From an uncultured Clostridia bacterium (lineage in GTDB: Bacteria; Bacillota; Clostridia; TANB77; CAG-508), in contig CAKPRQ010000010.1 in the NCBI GenBank assembly GCA_934182605.1, positions 1-62,425 of the forward strand: a stretch of 62,425 nt of DNA. The letters are read 5' to 3'. The notes under the pieces are model-generated. The model made no database searches, was not told the origin of the DNA, and saw nothing but the letters and a program-made list of their open reading frames with translations. Shown piece by piece: positions 54,140 to 62,425 of this stretch (position 1 is the stretch's first letter; each line of letters starts with the position of its first letter). Made by a program: the position numbers and the translations under genes.

Positions 54140-55504
54140 ATGTCTACAATAGTCGCAATATCAACATCACCAGGAATAGGTGGGATAGGAATAATAAGAA
54201 TGAGTGGAAAAGATTCTTTTAATATATTAAATAAAATATTTAAACCTAAAAAAAATTCAGAAATAAAAGGGTATACAATGAAATATGGAAATATATTAGA
54301 CTCAGAAAATAATAAAATAATAGATGAAGTTTTAGTTTCCTATTTTATAGCTCCAAAAAGTTATACAACAGAAAATATGTGTGAGATAAATTCACATGGT
54401 GGTTTAATTGTGATGAAAGAAATATTAGATTTATGCTTAAAAAATGGAGCAACATTAGCAGAACCAGGTGAATTTACAAAAAGAGCTTTTTTAAATGGTA
54501 GAATAGATTTAGTGGAGGCAGAAGCAATAATTGATATTATAAATGCTAAAACAGAAAAGGAAAAAGACGCGTCAGTTTGCCAGTTAAACGGTTTTTTATC
54601 AAAAGACATACAAGATATCGAAAAAGAGCTTTTATCGTTTACAGCCGACATTGAAGCGAATATAGACTATCCCGAATATGACATCGAAGAAGTTAGTATA
54701 AATAATAGTTTAGAAGTTTTAAAAAAAGTAAAAAATAAATTACTAAAATTAAAAGAGAGTTTTAATAATGGAAAAATTTTAAAAGAAGGAATTAATACTG
54801 CAATAATAGGAAGACCAAATGTAGGAAAATCATCACTTTTAAATGTATTATTAAAAGAGGAAAGAGCTATAGTAACAGAATACGAAGGAACTACAAGAGA
54901 CACTATAGAGGAATTTATAAGTATAAAAGGAATACCATTAAAAATTATAGATACAGCAGGAATAAGGGAAACTGAAAATGCTGTTGAAAAGATAGGAATA
55001 GAAAAATCTATAGAAATAGCTAAAAATGCAGATTTGATAATTGCTATATTTGATATATCACAAGGTTTAAAAGATGAAGATTATAAAATAATAGAACTAA
55101 TAAAAGATAAAAATGCTATTATAGTGTTAAATAAAATTGATTTATCTGTCAATAAGACAACAGAGGAAAAAATATATAGTTTAAATAAAGATATAGTAAG
55201 GATTTCAGCCTTAGAGAGAAAAGGGATTAATGAAATTTATGATAAAATTGTAAAGTTGTATGATTTAAATAGAATAAATGTAGAAGGGGAAAATATAGTA
55301 ACAAATTCAAGACATCAAAACTTAATAAATCAATCATTAATATCTTTAGAAAAAGCAATAAATACTATAAATAACGGAATGCCATTAGATATAATTGCAA
55401 TAGATGTAAAAGATATTTTAGAAAATTTAGGAAAGATAACTGGTAAAAATGTATCAGAAGATATTATAAACGAGATTTTTTCTAAATTTTGTTTAGGAAA
55501 GTAA
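54140..55504 (+). CDS. mnmE: tRNA modification GTPase MnmE
   Basis: The 454-residue protein has the N-terminal formyl-THF-binding domain (IVAISTSPGIGGIGIIRMSG, SHGGLIVMKEIL), the inserted G domain with GRPNVGKSSLLN, TTRDTIEE and DTAGIRE, and the C-terminal FCLGK with its Cys. With MnmG it makes the cmnm5 group on wobble uridines. The ATG follows GGAGGG. Confidence 0.97.
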   Translation: MSTIVAISTSPGIGGIGIIRMSGKDSFNILNKIFKPKKNSEIKGYTMKYGNILDSENNKIIDEVLVSYFIAPKSYTTENMCEINSHGGLIVMKEILDLCLKNGATLAEPGEFTKRAFLNGRIDLVEAEAIIDIINAKTEKEKDASVCQLNGFLSKDIQDIEKELLSFTADIEANIDYPEYDIEEVSINNSLEVLKKVKNKLLKLKESFNNGKILKEGINTAIIGRPNVGKSSLLNVLLKEERAIVTEYEGTTRDTIEEFISIKGIPLKIIDTAGIRETENAVEKIGIEKSIEIAKNADLIIAIFDISQGLKDEDYKIIELIKDKNAIIVLNKIDLSVNKTTEEKIYSLNKDIVRISALERKGINEIYDKIVKLYDLNRINVEGENIVTNSRHQNLINQSLISLEKAINTINNGMPLDIIAIDVKDILENLGKITGKNVSEDIINEIFSKFCLGK

Positions 55505-55518
55505 ATAATAAAAGAATA

Positions 55519-55606
55519 AATCATGATATATAGCTATTTGCAAATTAAGACCCGAATTGTGTTGCACTAGCTATGTTTTGATTAAAAATAGCTATATATC
55601 ATGATT
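55519..55606. repeat. Dispersed hairpin element, copy B
   Basis: A perfect 21-bp inverted repeat (arms 55519-55539 and 55586-55606, left arm starting AATCATGATATATAGCTAT) with a 46-base loop. Arms match the element at 14821-14896 at 18 of 21 positions. It occupies almost the whole mnmE-mnmG gap and would be transcribed into the mnmG leader. Confidence 0.8.
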
Positions 55607-55645
55607 TTTGATAGTATAATTATTTTAGGAAAGGAAATGAAAAAT

Positions 55646-57529
55646 ATGAGTTATAACGCAGGAGATTATGATATAGCAGTAATTGGAGCAGGTCATGCGG
55701 GTTGTGAAGCAGCTTTAGCTGCAGCAAGATTAGGCAAAAAAACATTACTATTTTCAATAAGTTTAGAAGCAGTAGCAAATATGCCTTGTAATCCTAATAT
55801 AGGAGGTACATCTAAAGGACATTTAGTAAGAGAAATAGATGCTTTAGGTGGAGAAATGGGTAAAAATATAGATAAAACATTTATACAATCAAGAATGTTA
55901 AATACTTCAAAAGGCCCAGCAGTACACTCTTTAAGAGCACAAGCTGATAGAAAAAAATATCAACAAGAGATGAAACATACATTAGAAAAAACAGAAAATT
56001 TATATTTAAAACAAGCAGAAATTATAAATATAAATGTAGAAGATGGAAAAGTAAAATCTATAGAAACAAATATACATGCAATATATAATGTAAAGTCAAT
56101 AGTTTTAGCTACTGGTACATATTTAAAAGGAAAAATATTTATAGGAGAAGTGAACTTTGAAAGTGGCCCAGATGGCGTGTTCCCAGCTAATAAATTATCA
56201 GAATCTTTAAAAAAATTAGGAATAAATATAGTAAGATTTAAGACAGGAACACCTGCTAGAGTAAATAAAAGGAGTATAGATTTTTCTAAAATGGAAATAC
56301 AAGAAGGAGACGAAGAAATAATTCCATTTTCTTTCGAAAATACTTTAGAAAAAAGAAAACAAGAACCTTGTTATTTAACTTATACAAATGAAAAAACACA
56401 TGAAATAATAAGAAACAACTTACATCGTTCACCGTTATATGCAGGAGATATAGAGGGAACAGGACCTAGATATTGCCCATCTATAGAAGATAAAGTAGTA
56501 AGATTTGCAGATAAAGAAAGACATCAAATATTTATAGAGCCAATGGGGTTAAATACAGAAGAAATGTATGTGCAAGGAATGAGTTCATCATTACCAGAAG
56601 ACGTTCAAATAGCTATGTATAGGACATTACCAGGCCTAGAAAATGTAGAATTTACAAGACCTGCATATGCAATAGAATACGATTGTATAGAACCTTCGCA
56701 ATTAAAATTATCTTTAGAATTGAAAAATATAGAAGGAATGTTCTTTGCAGGTCAAATAAATGGAACTTCAGGATACGAAGAAGCAGCAGCACAAGGCATT
56801 ATAGCAGGTATAAATAGTGCAAGAAAGATAGATGGAAAAGAACCATTAATATTAGACCGTTCAGAAGCATATATAGGAGTTTTAATAGATGATATAGTAA
56901 CAAAAGGAACTAATGAACCATATAGAATGATGACTTCTAGAGCTGAATACAGACTTTTGTTAAGACAAGATAATGCAGATTTAAGATTAACTGAAAAAGG
57001 ACATAAAATAGGTCTTATTTCAGAAGAAAGATATAGAAAATTCGTAGAAAAAAGAAATAACATAGAAAAAGAAATTGAAAGGGTAAAAGGAGTAACAATA
57101 AAACCTACAGAAGAAGTAAATAGAATGTTGGAAGAAAAGGGAACAACAAGAATAACAACAGGTATAAAATTAGCAGATTTAATAAAAAGAACAGAGCTAT
57201 CTTATGAAGATTTTAAAGAATTTGATACTGAAAGACCAGAATTAAATAAGGCAGAAAGAGAACAAGTGGAAATAGAAATAAAATACGAAGGATATATAAA
57301 ATTACAATTACAACAAGTAGAAAACTTTAAAAAATTAGAGAAAAAAATGTTACCAGAAAATATTAATTATGAAGAAATAAAAGGATTAAGAATAGAAGCA
57401 AGACAAAAATTAAATAAAATAAGACCTACTTCAATTGGCCAAGCTTCAAGGATATCAGGCGTATCACCTGCAGATATTTCGGTTTTATTAATTTATATGG
57501 AACAGTTCTATAGGAAAAGTGCTAAGTAA
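55646..57529 (+). CDS. mnmG: tRNA uridine-5-carboxymethylaminomethyl modification enzyme MnmG
   Basis: The 628-residue FAD protein has VIGAGHAGCEAALAAARLG, CNPNIGGTSKGHLVREIDAL, FKTGTPARV, GRIDGKEPL-like region and the C-terminal RLEARQKLNKIRPTSIGQASRISGV-type block (here starting LRIEARQKLNKIRP). The start at 55646 gives MSYNAGDYD, matching the family; an in-frame ATG at 55637 is only 2 bases from the AAAGG site. It ends within a terminator. Confidence 0.96.
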   Translation: MSYNAGDYDIAVIGAGHAGCEAALAAARLGKKTLLFSISLEAVANMPCNPNIGGTSKGHLVREIDALGGEMGKNIDKTFIQSRMLNTSKGPAVHSLRAQADRKKYQQEMKHTLEKTENLYLKQAEIININVEDGKVKSIETNIHAIYNVKSIVLATGTYLKGKIFIGEVNFESGPDGVFPANKLSESLKKLGINIVRFKTGTPARVNKRSIDFSKMEIQEGDEEIIPFSFENTLEKRKQEPCYLTYTNEKTHEIIRNNLHRSPLYAGDIEGTGPRYCPSIEDKVVRFADKERHQIFIEPMGLNTEEMYVQGMSSSLPEDVQIAMYRTLPGLENVEFTRPAYAIEYDCIEPSQLKLSLELKNIEGMFFAGQINGTSGYEEAAAQGIIAGINSARKIDGKEPLILDRSEAYIGVLIDDIVTKGTNEPYRMMTSRAEYRLLLRQDNADLRLTEKGHKIGLISEERYRKFVEKRNNIEKEIERVKGVTIKPTEEVNRMLEEKGTTRITTGIKLADLIKRTELSYEDFKEFDTERPELNKAEREQVEIEIKYEGYIKLQLQQVENFKKLEKKMLPENINYEEIKGLRIEARQKLNKIRPTSIGQASRISGVSPADISVLLIYMEQFYRKSAK

Positions 57530-57540
57530 TAGCACTTTTC
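57514..57540 (+). terminator. Terminator at the end of mnmG
   Basis: GAAAAGTGCTA pairs with TAGCACTTTTC; the mnmG stop codon lies in the loop. Confidence 0.88.
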
Positions 57541-57638
57541 TTTTGAAAAAACTTGAAAATAATTATAAAACATGTTATATTATAATAAGCGTTAATAACT
57601 TCAAGTAATCTTTAAACAGAGTAATGTAAGGAGAAAAA

Positions 57639-57830
57639 ATGAAGAGATTTCTAAAGCCTTTCTGCTATATACTGGCGTTTATTTTTTTCATTGGGATTAT
57701 CTGGGGATATATTAACTTAGAAATATATTTGTTTCAAGAGAGTAGCCCTATTATGAAAAAAGAAGCAAAGATGTTAGAGGACCAGATGGAAGTATATAAA
57801 CAGAAAGTCAAAGAAAAATTCGACTTTTAA
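57639..57830 (+). CDS. Small single-pass membrane protein, unknown (63 aa)
   Basis: The ATG follows AAGGAG. One membrane helix (about 9-30, CYILAFIFFIGIIWGYINLE) is followed by a charged helical tail (KKEAKMLEDQMEVYKQKVKE). It has its own terminator (57849-57878) and a likely promoter near 57552 (TTGAAA then TATATT). Base use is less AT-extreme than its neighbours at the start. I do not recognise a family. Confidence 0.65.
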   Translation: MKRFLKPFCYILAFIFFIGIIWGYINLEIYLFQESSPIMKKEAKMLEDQMEVYKQKVKEKFDF

Positions 57831-57848
57831 AATTGTTTAAAAGAAATA

Positions 57849-57885
57849 TAGTGCTTTTAGCAACTGCTTTAAGCACTATTATTTT
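57849..57885 (+). terminator. Terminator after the small membrane gene
   Basis: TAGTGCTT pairs with AAGCACTA, then ATTATTTTTT. Confidence 0.75.
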
Positions 57886-57898
57886 TTCATCAAAAGTC

Positions 57899-57928
57899 TA
57901 GACTTTAACTTTAATTTTATTGTATAAT
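57899..57928 (+). promoter_or_regulatory. rsmG promoter
   Basis: TAGACT, 18 bases, TATAAT. Confidence 0.6.
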
Positions 57929-57953
57929 ATTAATATAAAAATAGGAGGTAAAT

Positions 57954-58685
57954 ATGTATATAGAAGAATTCAAAAATAAAGTTAATATGTTATCAAATTT
58001 GAATAATATTCGATTTTCAGAGCAAGATAATGAAAAATTATATAAATATATGGAATTATTACTAGAATGGAATGAAAAAATCAATTTAACAGCCATTACA
58101 GAAGAAAATGAAATTATCTTAAAACATTTTATAGATAGTGCTATTATTAATAAATATATAGACAATGCAAAAAAATTAGTAGATGTAGGTACTGGTGCAG
58201 GATTTCCAGGTATGGTTTTAAAAATTATTAATAAAGACTTAGATATTGTTTTATTAGATGCTTTAAATAAAAGAATTAATTTTTTAAATGAAGTTGTAAA
58301 AGAATTAGATTTAAAAAACATAGAAGTAACACATGGAAGAGCGGAAGAATTTGGCAGAAATGAAGAACATAGAGAAAAATATGATATAGTAACTTCAAGA
58401 GCTGTAGCTAACATGAATGTATTATTGGAATATATGATGCCTTTAGTGAAGGTTGGTGGAAAATGTATATGTATGAAATCTAAAAATGCAGAAGAAGAAA
58501 TAGAAACTTCTAAAAATGTTATAACTTTATTAGGAGGAGAGCTTGAAAAGGTAGAAAAATTATATTTAGAGAATGAAAAAAAAGAAAAATATGAAAGAGA
58601 AATAATAATTATAAGAAAAAAATGTTCCACACCGGGGGTATATCCGCGTAAACCTAGTAAAATAAATAAAAAGCCCCTCTTTTAA
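57954..58685 (+). CDS. rsmG: 16S rRNA (guanine-527-N7) methyltransferase RsmG
   Basis: The 243-residue protein has LLLEWNEKINLTAI, the SAM-binding VDVGTGAGFPGMVLKI, and VTSRAVANMNVLLEYMMPLVK. It methylates G527 of 16S rRNA. The C-terminal tail after KKCSTPGVYPRKPSK is basic and family-typical. The ATG follows AGGAGG. Confidence 0.95.
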   Translation: MYIEEFKNKVNMLSNLNNIRFSEQDNEKLYKYMELLLEWNEKINLTAITEENEIILKHFIDSAIINKYIDNAKKLVDVGTGAGFPGMVLKIINKDLDIVLLDALNKRINFLNEVVKELDLKNIEVTHGRAEEFGRNEEHREKYDIVTSRAVANMNVLLEYMMPLVKVGGKCICMKSKNAEEEIETSKNVITLLGGELEKVEKLYLENEKKEKYEREIIIIRKKCSTPGVYPRKPSKINKKPLF

Positions 58686-58759
58686 AACAATGTTCCACGC
58701 CCAAATTGAAAAAAACTAAACACAAATTTATAGAATTGTCAAGGGTTTTGAAAAAAAAC

Positions 58760-58812
58760 TTTTACACTGGGAGTGTAAAAATGGGTGAAAACCCGCATAC
58801 ACCAACGGGTTT
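58760..58812 (+). other. Two stem-loops upstream of the toxin-antitoxin pair
   Basis: TTTTACAC (58760-58767) pairs with GTGTAAAA (58773-58780). AAACCCG (58789-58795) pairs with CGGGTTT (58806-58812), but CCC can also pair with GGG at 58783-58785, so two folds compete. The 230-base gap (58686-58915) also contains a TATAAT at 58886. Confidence 0.5.
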
Positions 58813-58915
58813 AACGTATTAATTCATTAGTAAAATTTTCAGAAAAATATTAGGGAAAAATTATAGATTTTTTTTTAATACTGTGATATAATCTTTGAGA
58901 AAGGTAAGTGAGATT

Positions 58916-59224
58916 ATGACAAAAAAAGTATATAGCATAGAGGAAATTCGTAATGTATTAAGTCAAGTATTAGTGAATTTTGCCGTTGAAAAAGCTATCT
59001 TATTTGGTTCTTATGCTAAAAATAAACAGACAGCAGAAAGTGATATAGACTTAATTATAGATAGTAAAGGAAAATTACTAAATATTAATTTTTATGGTTT
59101 GTTGGAAGAGTTAGTAGAAAAATTTAACAAAAAAATTGATTTAATAGAAATATCTGAGATAAAGAAAGAAAGTGACATACATAAAATAATAAAGAAAGAA
59201 GGAATAGTAGTTTATGAAAGGTAA
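58916..59224 (+). CDS. mntA: MntA-type nucleotidyltransferase antitoxin
   Basis: The 102-residue protein has GSYAKNKQTAESDID, exactly the GSx10DxD motif of minimal nucleotidyltransferases that act as MntA antitoxins. Known MntA proteins attach AMP to a Tyr of HepT and so silence it. The ATG at 58916 is preferred over a TTG at 58895. It overlaps the HepT-like gene by 11 bases. Confidence 0.88.
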   Translation: MTKKVYSIEEIRNVLSQVLVNFAVEKAILFGSYAKNKQTAESDIDLIIDSKGKLLNINFYGLLEELVEKFNKKIDLIEISEIKKESDIHKIIKKEGIVVYER

Positions 59225-59567
59225 AGATAGAATTATAATTCAAAAAATAATTATGTATATAAATGATGTTGAAAATTTTATCCAAAATATGAATATGAAA
59301 TTATTTTTTGAAGATAAGAAAACAATTACAGCTTGTGCATTTACTGTTTCTCAAATAGGAGAGTTATCTAAAGAAATAAGCGAAGAGACACAAGAGAAGT
59401 ATAAATATATTCCATGGAAAAGTATAAAAGGAATGAGAAATAAAATAGTGCATGATTATGAAAATGTTGATTTAAGCGTTTTATGGGGTACTATAAAACA
59501 AAGTTTACCTGAATTAAATAGTGAATTAAAAGACATATTGGAAAAAGAAAGTAATAATATAGAATAA
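59214..59567 (+). CDS. hepT: HepT-like HEPN toxin (DUF86)
   Basis: The 117-residue helical protein has RNKIVHDY near residue 76, matching the Rx4HxY motif where Arg and His form the HEPN RNase site and Tyr is the AMP acceptor. With the upstream mntA it forms a type VII toxin-antitoxin pair. It ends 17 bases before parA, so it may share a transcript with partition genes. Confidence 0.88.
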   Translation: MKGKDRIIIQKIIMYINDVENFIQNMNMKLFFEDKKTITACAFTVSQIGELSKEISEETQEKYKYIPWKSIKGMRNKIVHDYENVDLSVLWGTIKQSLPELNSELKDILEKESNNIE

Positions 59568-59584
59568 GAGTTGGAGGGAATAGT

Positions 59585-60376
59585 TTGGGAAAAGTAATTT
59601 CAGTAGCAAATCAAAAAGGAGGAGTTGGGAAAACAACTACTTCAGTAACATTAAGCGCAATGCTGGCAAAAAAAGGTAAGAAAGTATTATTAATAGACGC
59701 AGATCCACAAGGTAATGCATCAAGTGGACTAGGGATAGAAAAAAGCCCAGAATTATCAGTATATGATGTACTAACAGGAGATGTCAAAATGACAGAAGTC
59801 ATAAAAGACACTAATTACAAGAATTTAAGTATATGTCCTTCTAATATAAATTTAGCAGGAGCAGAAGTAGAATTAGTATCGATGATGTCTAGGGAGCATA
59901 GATTGAGAGAAAAGATAGAGGAAATAAAAGATACATATAACTATATAATTATAGATTGCCCACCTTCATTAGGATTAATTACATTAAATGCTTTTACGGC
60001 ATCAGATTCGATTTTAGTTCCAATACAATGTGAATATTACGCATTAGAAGGGTTAGGACAACTTATAAATACAATAAATCTTGTAAAAAAACATTTAAAC
60101 AAGGAATTAACTATAGAAGGTGCATTACTCACTATGTACGACATTAGAACTAAATTATCTAATCAAGTAGTGAATGAAGTTAAGAATTTCTTTCATGAAA
60201 AAGTATATGCAACGGTAATTCCAAGAAATATAAGATTAAGTGAGGCACCAAGTTATGGAATACCTATAACAGAATATGATGTGCGTTCTAAAGGTGCAAA
60301 AGCATATGAGAAATTTGTAAAAGAGTTTTTAAAAATAAATGAACCAAAACAAGCAGCAAAAAGAATGAAAGATTAA
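59585..60376 (+). CDS. parA: Chromosome-partition ATPase ParA/Soj
   Basis: The 263-residue Walker-type ATPase begins MGKVISVANQKGGVGKTTTS, then LLIDADPQGNASSGLG and the late YIIIDCPPSLGLITLNA. The start is a TTG after GGAGGG. It works with ParB in origin segregation and regulates DnaA in B. subtilis. It lies between the HepT-like gene and parB. Confidence 0.96.
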   Translation: MGKVISVANQKGGVGKTTTSVTLSAMLAKKGKKVLLIDADPQGNASSGLGIEKSPELSVYDVLTGDVKMTEVIKDTNYKNLSICPSNINLAGAEVELVSMMSREHRLREKIEEIKDTYNYIIIDCPPSLGLITLNAFTASDSILVPIQCEYYALEGLGQLINTINLVKKHLNKELTIEGALLTMYDIRTKLSNQVVNEVKNFFHEKVYATVIPRNIRLSEAPSYGIPITEYDVRSKGAKAYEKFVKEFLKINEPKQAAKRMKD

Positions 60377-60389
60377 GGAGGAGTGTTAT

Positions 60390-61310
60390 ATGGCTGTAAA
60401 AAAACAAGGTGGACTAGGAAAAGGTTTAGAAGCCTTATTTGGAGGAAGTGCAATAGAAGAAATACAAAAAGTTTCTAATGAAAATACAAGTAATTTAGAA
60501 CAAATAACAAATGAAGAAAATGATGATAGAGATAAGGTAAGATATTTGAAATTGATAGATGTAGAGCCAAATCGTAATCAACCTAGAAGAAATTTTGATG
60601 AAGAAAGTATGCAAGAATTAGCAGATTCCATTAAATTATATGGGGTAATACAACCAATAGTTGTAAATTACAAAGAAAACTATTATGAAATAGTAGCTGG
60701 AGAAAGAAGATGGAGAGCAGCTAAAATGGCTGGTTTAAAAGAAATACCAGCAGTTATAAAAAATATAGACGAAAGAAAAAGTAAAGAAATAGCATTAATA
60801 GAAAACGTACAAAGAGAGGATTTAAACGCAATAGAAAAGGCAAGAGGACTAAAAGTATTAATGGAAGATTATAACTTAACACAAGAAGAATTAGCTGCTG
60901 CCTTAGGAAAAAGTAGAAGTGGTATAGCAAATTCATTAAGAATATTAAATCTTGATGAAAGAATAATAAAATTAGCAGAAGATAATAAATTAACAGAAGG
61001 TCATTGTAAAGCATTATTAGCAGTAAAAGACCCAGAAAAACAATATGAAATGGCAATGTTCTTTATAGAAACAGGTGGAAGTGTACGAGAAGCTGAAAAA
61101 AGGATGAGAGTTAAAAAGAGATTAGCAAATAAACCACGAAAAGGCTCAAAATATGAGGCTATATATAAAGATGTTGAAGACTCTTTTAGAGGATTTTTTG
61201 GAACTAAAGTAAGGTTAAATCCTAAAAATGAAAGTCAAGGTAAAATAGTAATAGAGTATAAAACAAGTGGAGAGTTAGAGAGATTATTAGAATTGATAAA
61301 AAATAGTTAA
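60390..61310 (+). CDS. parB: Chromosome-partition protein ParB/Spo0J
   Basis: The 306-residue protein opens KKQGGLGKGLEALFG, has the CTP-binding ParB_N with GERRWRAAKMAGLKEIPAVI and ALIENVQREDLNAIEKA, the HTH (TQEELAAALGKSRSGIANSL), and a short C-terminal dimer domain. It binds parS sites; no perfect parS was seen in this window. The ATG follows AAGGAGGAG. Confidence 0.96.
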   Translation: MAVKKQGGLGKGLEALFGGSAIEEIQKVSNENTSNLEQITNEENDDRDKVRYLKLIDVEPNRNQPRRNFDEESMQELADSIKLYGVIQPIVVNYKENYYEIVAGERRWRAAKMAGLKEIPAVIKNIDERKSKEIALIENVQREDLNAIEKARGLKVLMEDYNLTQEELAAALGKSRSGIANSLRILNLDERIIKLAEDNKLTEGHCKALLAVKDPEKQYEMAMFFIETGGSVREAEKRMRVKKRLANKPRKGSKYEAIYKDVEDSFRGFFGTKVRLNPKNESQGKIVIEYKTSGELERLLELIKNS

Positions 61311-61387
61311 GAAATAAAATATATAATTAATAAGTATAAGTAGCCACTATATATTTTAAGGAAAAAAGAGAAAGGCAGGTGTAATGA

Positions 61388-62425
61388 ATGGAAAATAGTA
61401 TACGACCAATTCCAATAGGGATAGATAATTTTAAAGAAATTATAGAAAATGGATATTGTTATGTAGATAAAACAGAATTAATAGAAGATATTTTAACAAG
61501 AGGTGCAAAAGTAAATTTATTCCCTCGTCCACGTAGATTTGGAAAAACATTAACAATAAGTATGTTAGAAAACTATTTTAACGTGAAAAAAAAGGATGAA
61601 AATGTAAATTTATTTAAAGGATTAAAAATAGAAGAAGCATCAGAAAAGGTAAGAGAACAACAAGGAAAATACCCAGTAATAAGTTTAAATTTGAAGAGTG
61701 TAAAAGCTAATACTTGGGAAGAAGAGTATTTTTTATTAAAAATACTTATGGGAAATTTATATAGTGAAAATAAAGAGGTTGTAGATGTATTAGAAGAAAA
61801 GGAAAAAGAAGATTTTTTTAATGTTATAAATCAGGTTGCAGAAGTAGGAATATATCAATTATCATTAAAGAACTTATCTAAATATTTATATAAATATTAT
61901 AAGCAACCAGTAATAATATTAATAGATGAATACGATGCACCAATAGAAACAGGATTTGTAAATGGATTTTACGATGATGTAATAAATTTTATGCGTAACT
62001 TTTTTGGAGAAGCTTTAAAAACTAACGATTATTTAAAACTTGCTTGTATGACTGGAATATTACGAGTGTCAAAAGAGAGCATATTTAGTGGTTTGAATAA
62101 TCTGGAAATATATTCTATTTTGGATAAACAATATAGCGAATATTTTGGCTTTTTACCAGAAGAAATAGATAAACTTTTAGAAGAATATGGAGTAGAAAAT
62201 AAAGAAGAAGTAAAGAAATGGTATGATGGATATAGTTTCGCAGGAACAGAGATATATAATCCTTGGAGTATATTAAATGTTTTAAAGAGACATGAAATAA
62301 AACCATACTGGGTAAATACAGGAGGAACATCACTATTAGAAGTAATGCTAAAAAATGCAGAAGGTGATGTAAAAAAAGACTTAGAAGATTTAATGCAAGG
62401 TAAAACTATAGAAATAAATTTAAAC
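61388..62425 (+). CDS. AAA-ATPase-like protein (PD-(D/E)XK family), cut by the window end
   Basis: The 346 visible residues start MENSIRPIPIGIDNFKEIIE, with LFPRPRRFGKTLTISMLENY near 40-60 and the Walker B-like VIILIDEYDAPI near 175. It is the same broad family as the gene at 5679, but a different subgroup. A C-terminal nuclease domain would lie beyond the window. The ATG follows AAAGGCAGGTG. Context is a single gene right of parB. Confidence 0.85.
   Translation, partial: MENSIRPIPIGIDNFKEIIENGYCYVDKTELIEDILTRGAKVNLFPRPRRFGKTLTISMLENYFNVKKKDENVNLFKGLKIEEASEKVREQQGKYPVISLNLKSVKANTWEEEYFLLKILMGNLYSENKEVVDVLEEKEKEDFFNVINQVAEVGIYQLSLKNLSKYLYKYYKQPVIILIDEYDAPIETGFVNGFYDDVINFMRNFFGEALKTNDYLKLACMTGILRVSKESIFSGLNNLEIYSILDKQYSEYFGFLPEEIDKLLEEYGVENKEEVKKWYDGYSFAGTEIYNPWSILNVLKRHEIKPYWVNTGGTSLLEVMLKNAEGDVKKDLEDLMQGKTIEINLN

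Noticed and set aside
57917..58630. Minus-strand frame of 237 codons opposite rsmG
   Set aside because: It is a low-complexity Phe/Ser-rich shadow of a clear rsmG gene.
58760..58812. SRP RNA, 6S RNA or tmRNA
   Set aside because: None of their conserved sequences are present; only short local hairpins.

Overview
The window is AT-rich chromosomal DNA from a low-GC Firmicute, most likely an anaerobic Clostridia member (possibly an uncultured gut lineage). The reasons are the gene order dnaA-dnaN-recF-gyrB opposite rpmH-rnpA-yidD-yidC-jag-mnmE-mnmG-rsmG-parA-parB, strong AAGGAGG ribosome binding sites, a T-box leader on thrS, an MgtA-type P-ATPase, LCP and VanW wall proteins, and many Xre regulators. 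It contains the replication origin: ten DnaA boxes, a perfect six-unit DnaA-trio and an AT-rich stretch lie between dnaA and dnaN (49.8-50.0 kb). Leading-strand genes run away from this point on both sides.

Layout. 0.2-9.2 kb is accessory: a VanZ-like gene (frameshifted near its end), dgt, a small secreted peptide, mgtA, and two divergent AAA-type ATPase/nuclease genes among related hairpin repeats. 9.3-22.4 kb holds minus-strand housekeeping genes (thrS with its T-box, galE, comEA, an LCP protein, tyrS, yraN, dprA, yifB, vanW) plus plus-strand dacF. 22.5-26.8 kb carries Xre regulators, one fused to a catalytically dead S24 domain, a starch-binding-like protein, a Lys-Glu-Thr tRNA operon, a frameshifted DUF2726 gene and ung. 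26.8-30.6 kb has a dCMP deaminase, tadA, a 1.6 kb T-rich gene-free tract and a truncated metallo-hydrolase.

31.0-45.4 kb is the most unusual part. Genes resembling a type IV secretion apparatus (VirD4, a VirB2-like pilin, VirB6-like and VirB3/PrgI-like proteins, then on the other strand a two-piece VirB4, a degenerate TadZ/ParA-like protein and an M14 peptidase) surround dnaD, a dnaC-like helicase loader, deoC and gyrA. One half separates gyrB from gyrA. No relaxase, integrase or transposase is visible, so this does not look like an ordinary conjugative element.

45.5-62.4 kb is the origin and partition region, with a HepT/MntA toxin-antitoxin pair between rsmG and parA and a second AAA-ATPase/PD-(D/E)XK gene running off the right end.

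Several genes carry single-base frameshifts (dnaA inside the Walker A motif, VanZ, DUF2726, the MBL fragment). Because dnaA is essential, sequence error is a serious possibility for these. Two or three genes have no ATG/GTG/TTG where homology and the Shine-Dalgarno sequence place the start, and appear to begin at AUA or AUU. All family assignments are from reading motifs by eye; no database search was run.
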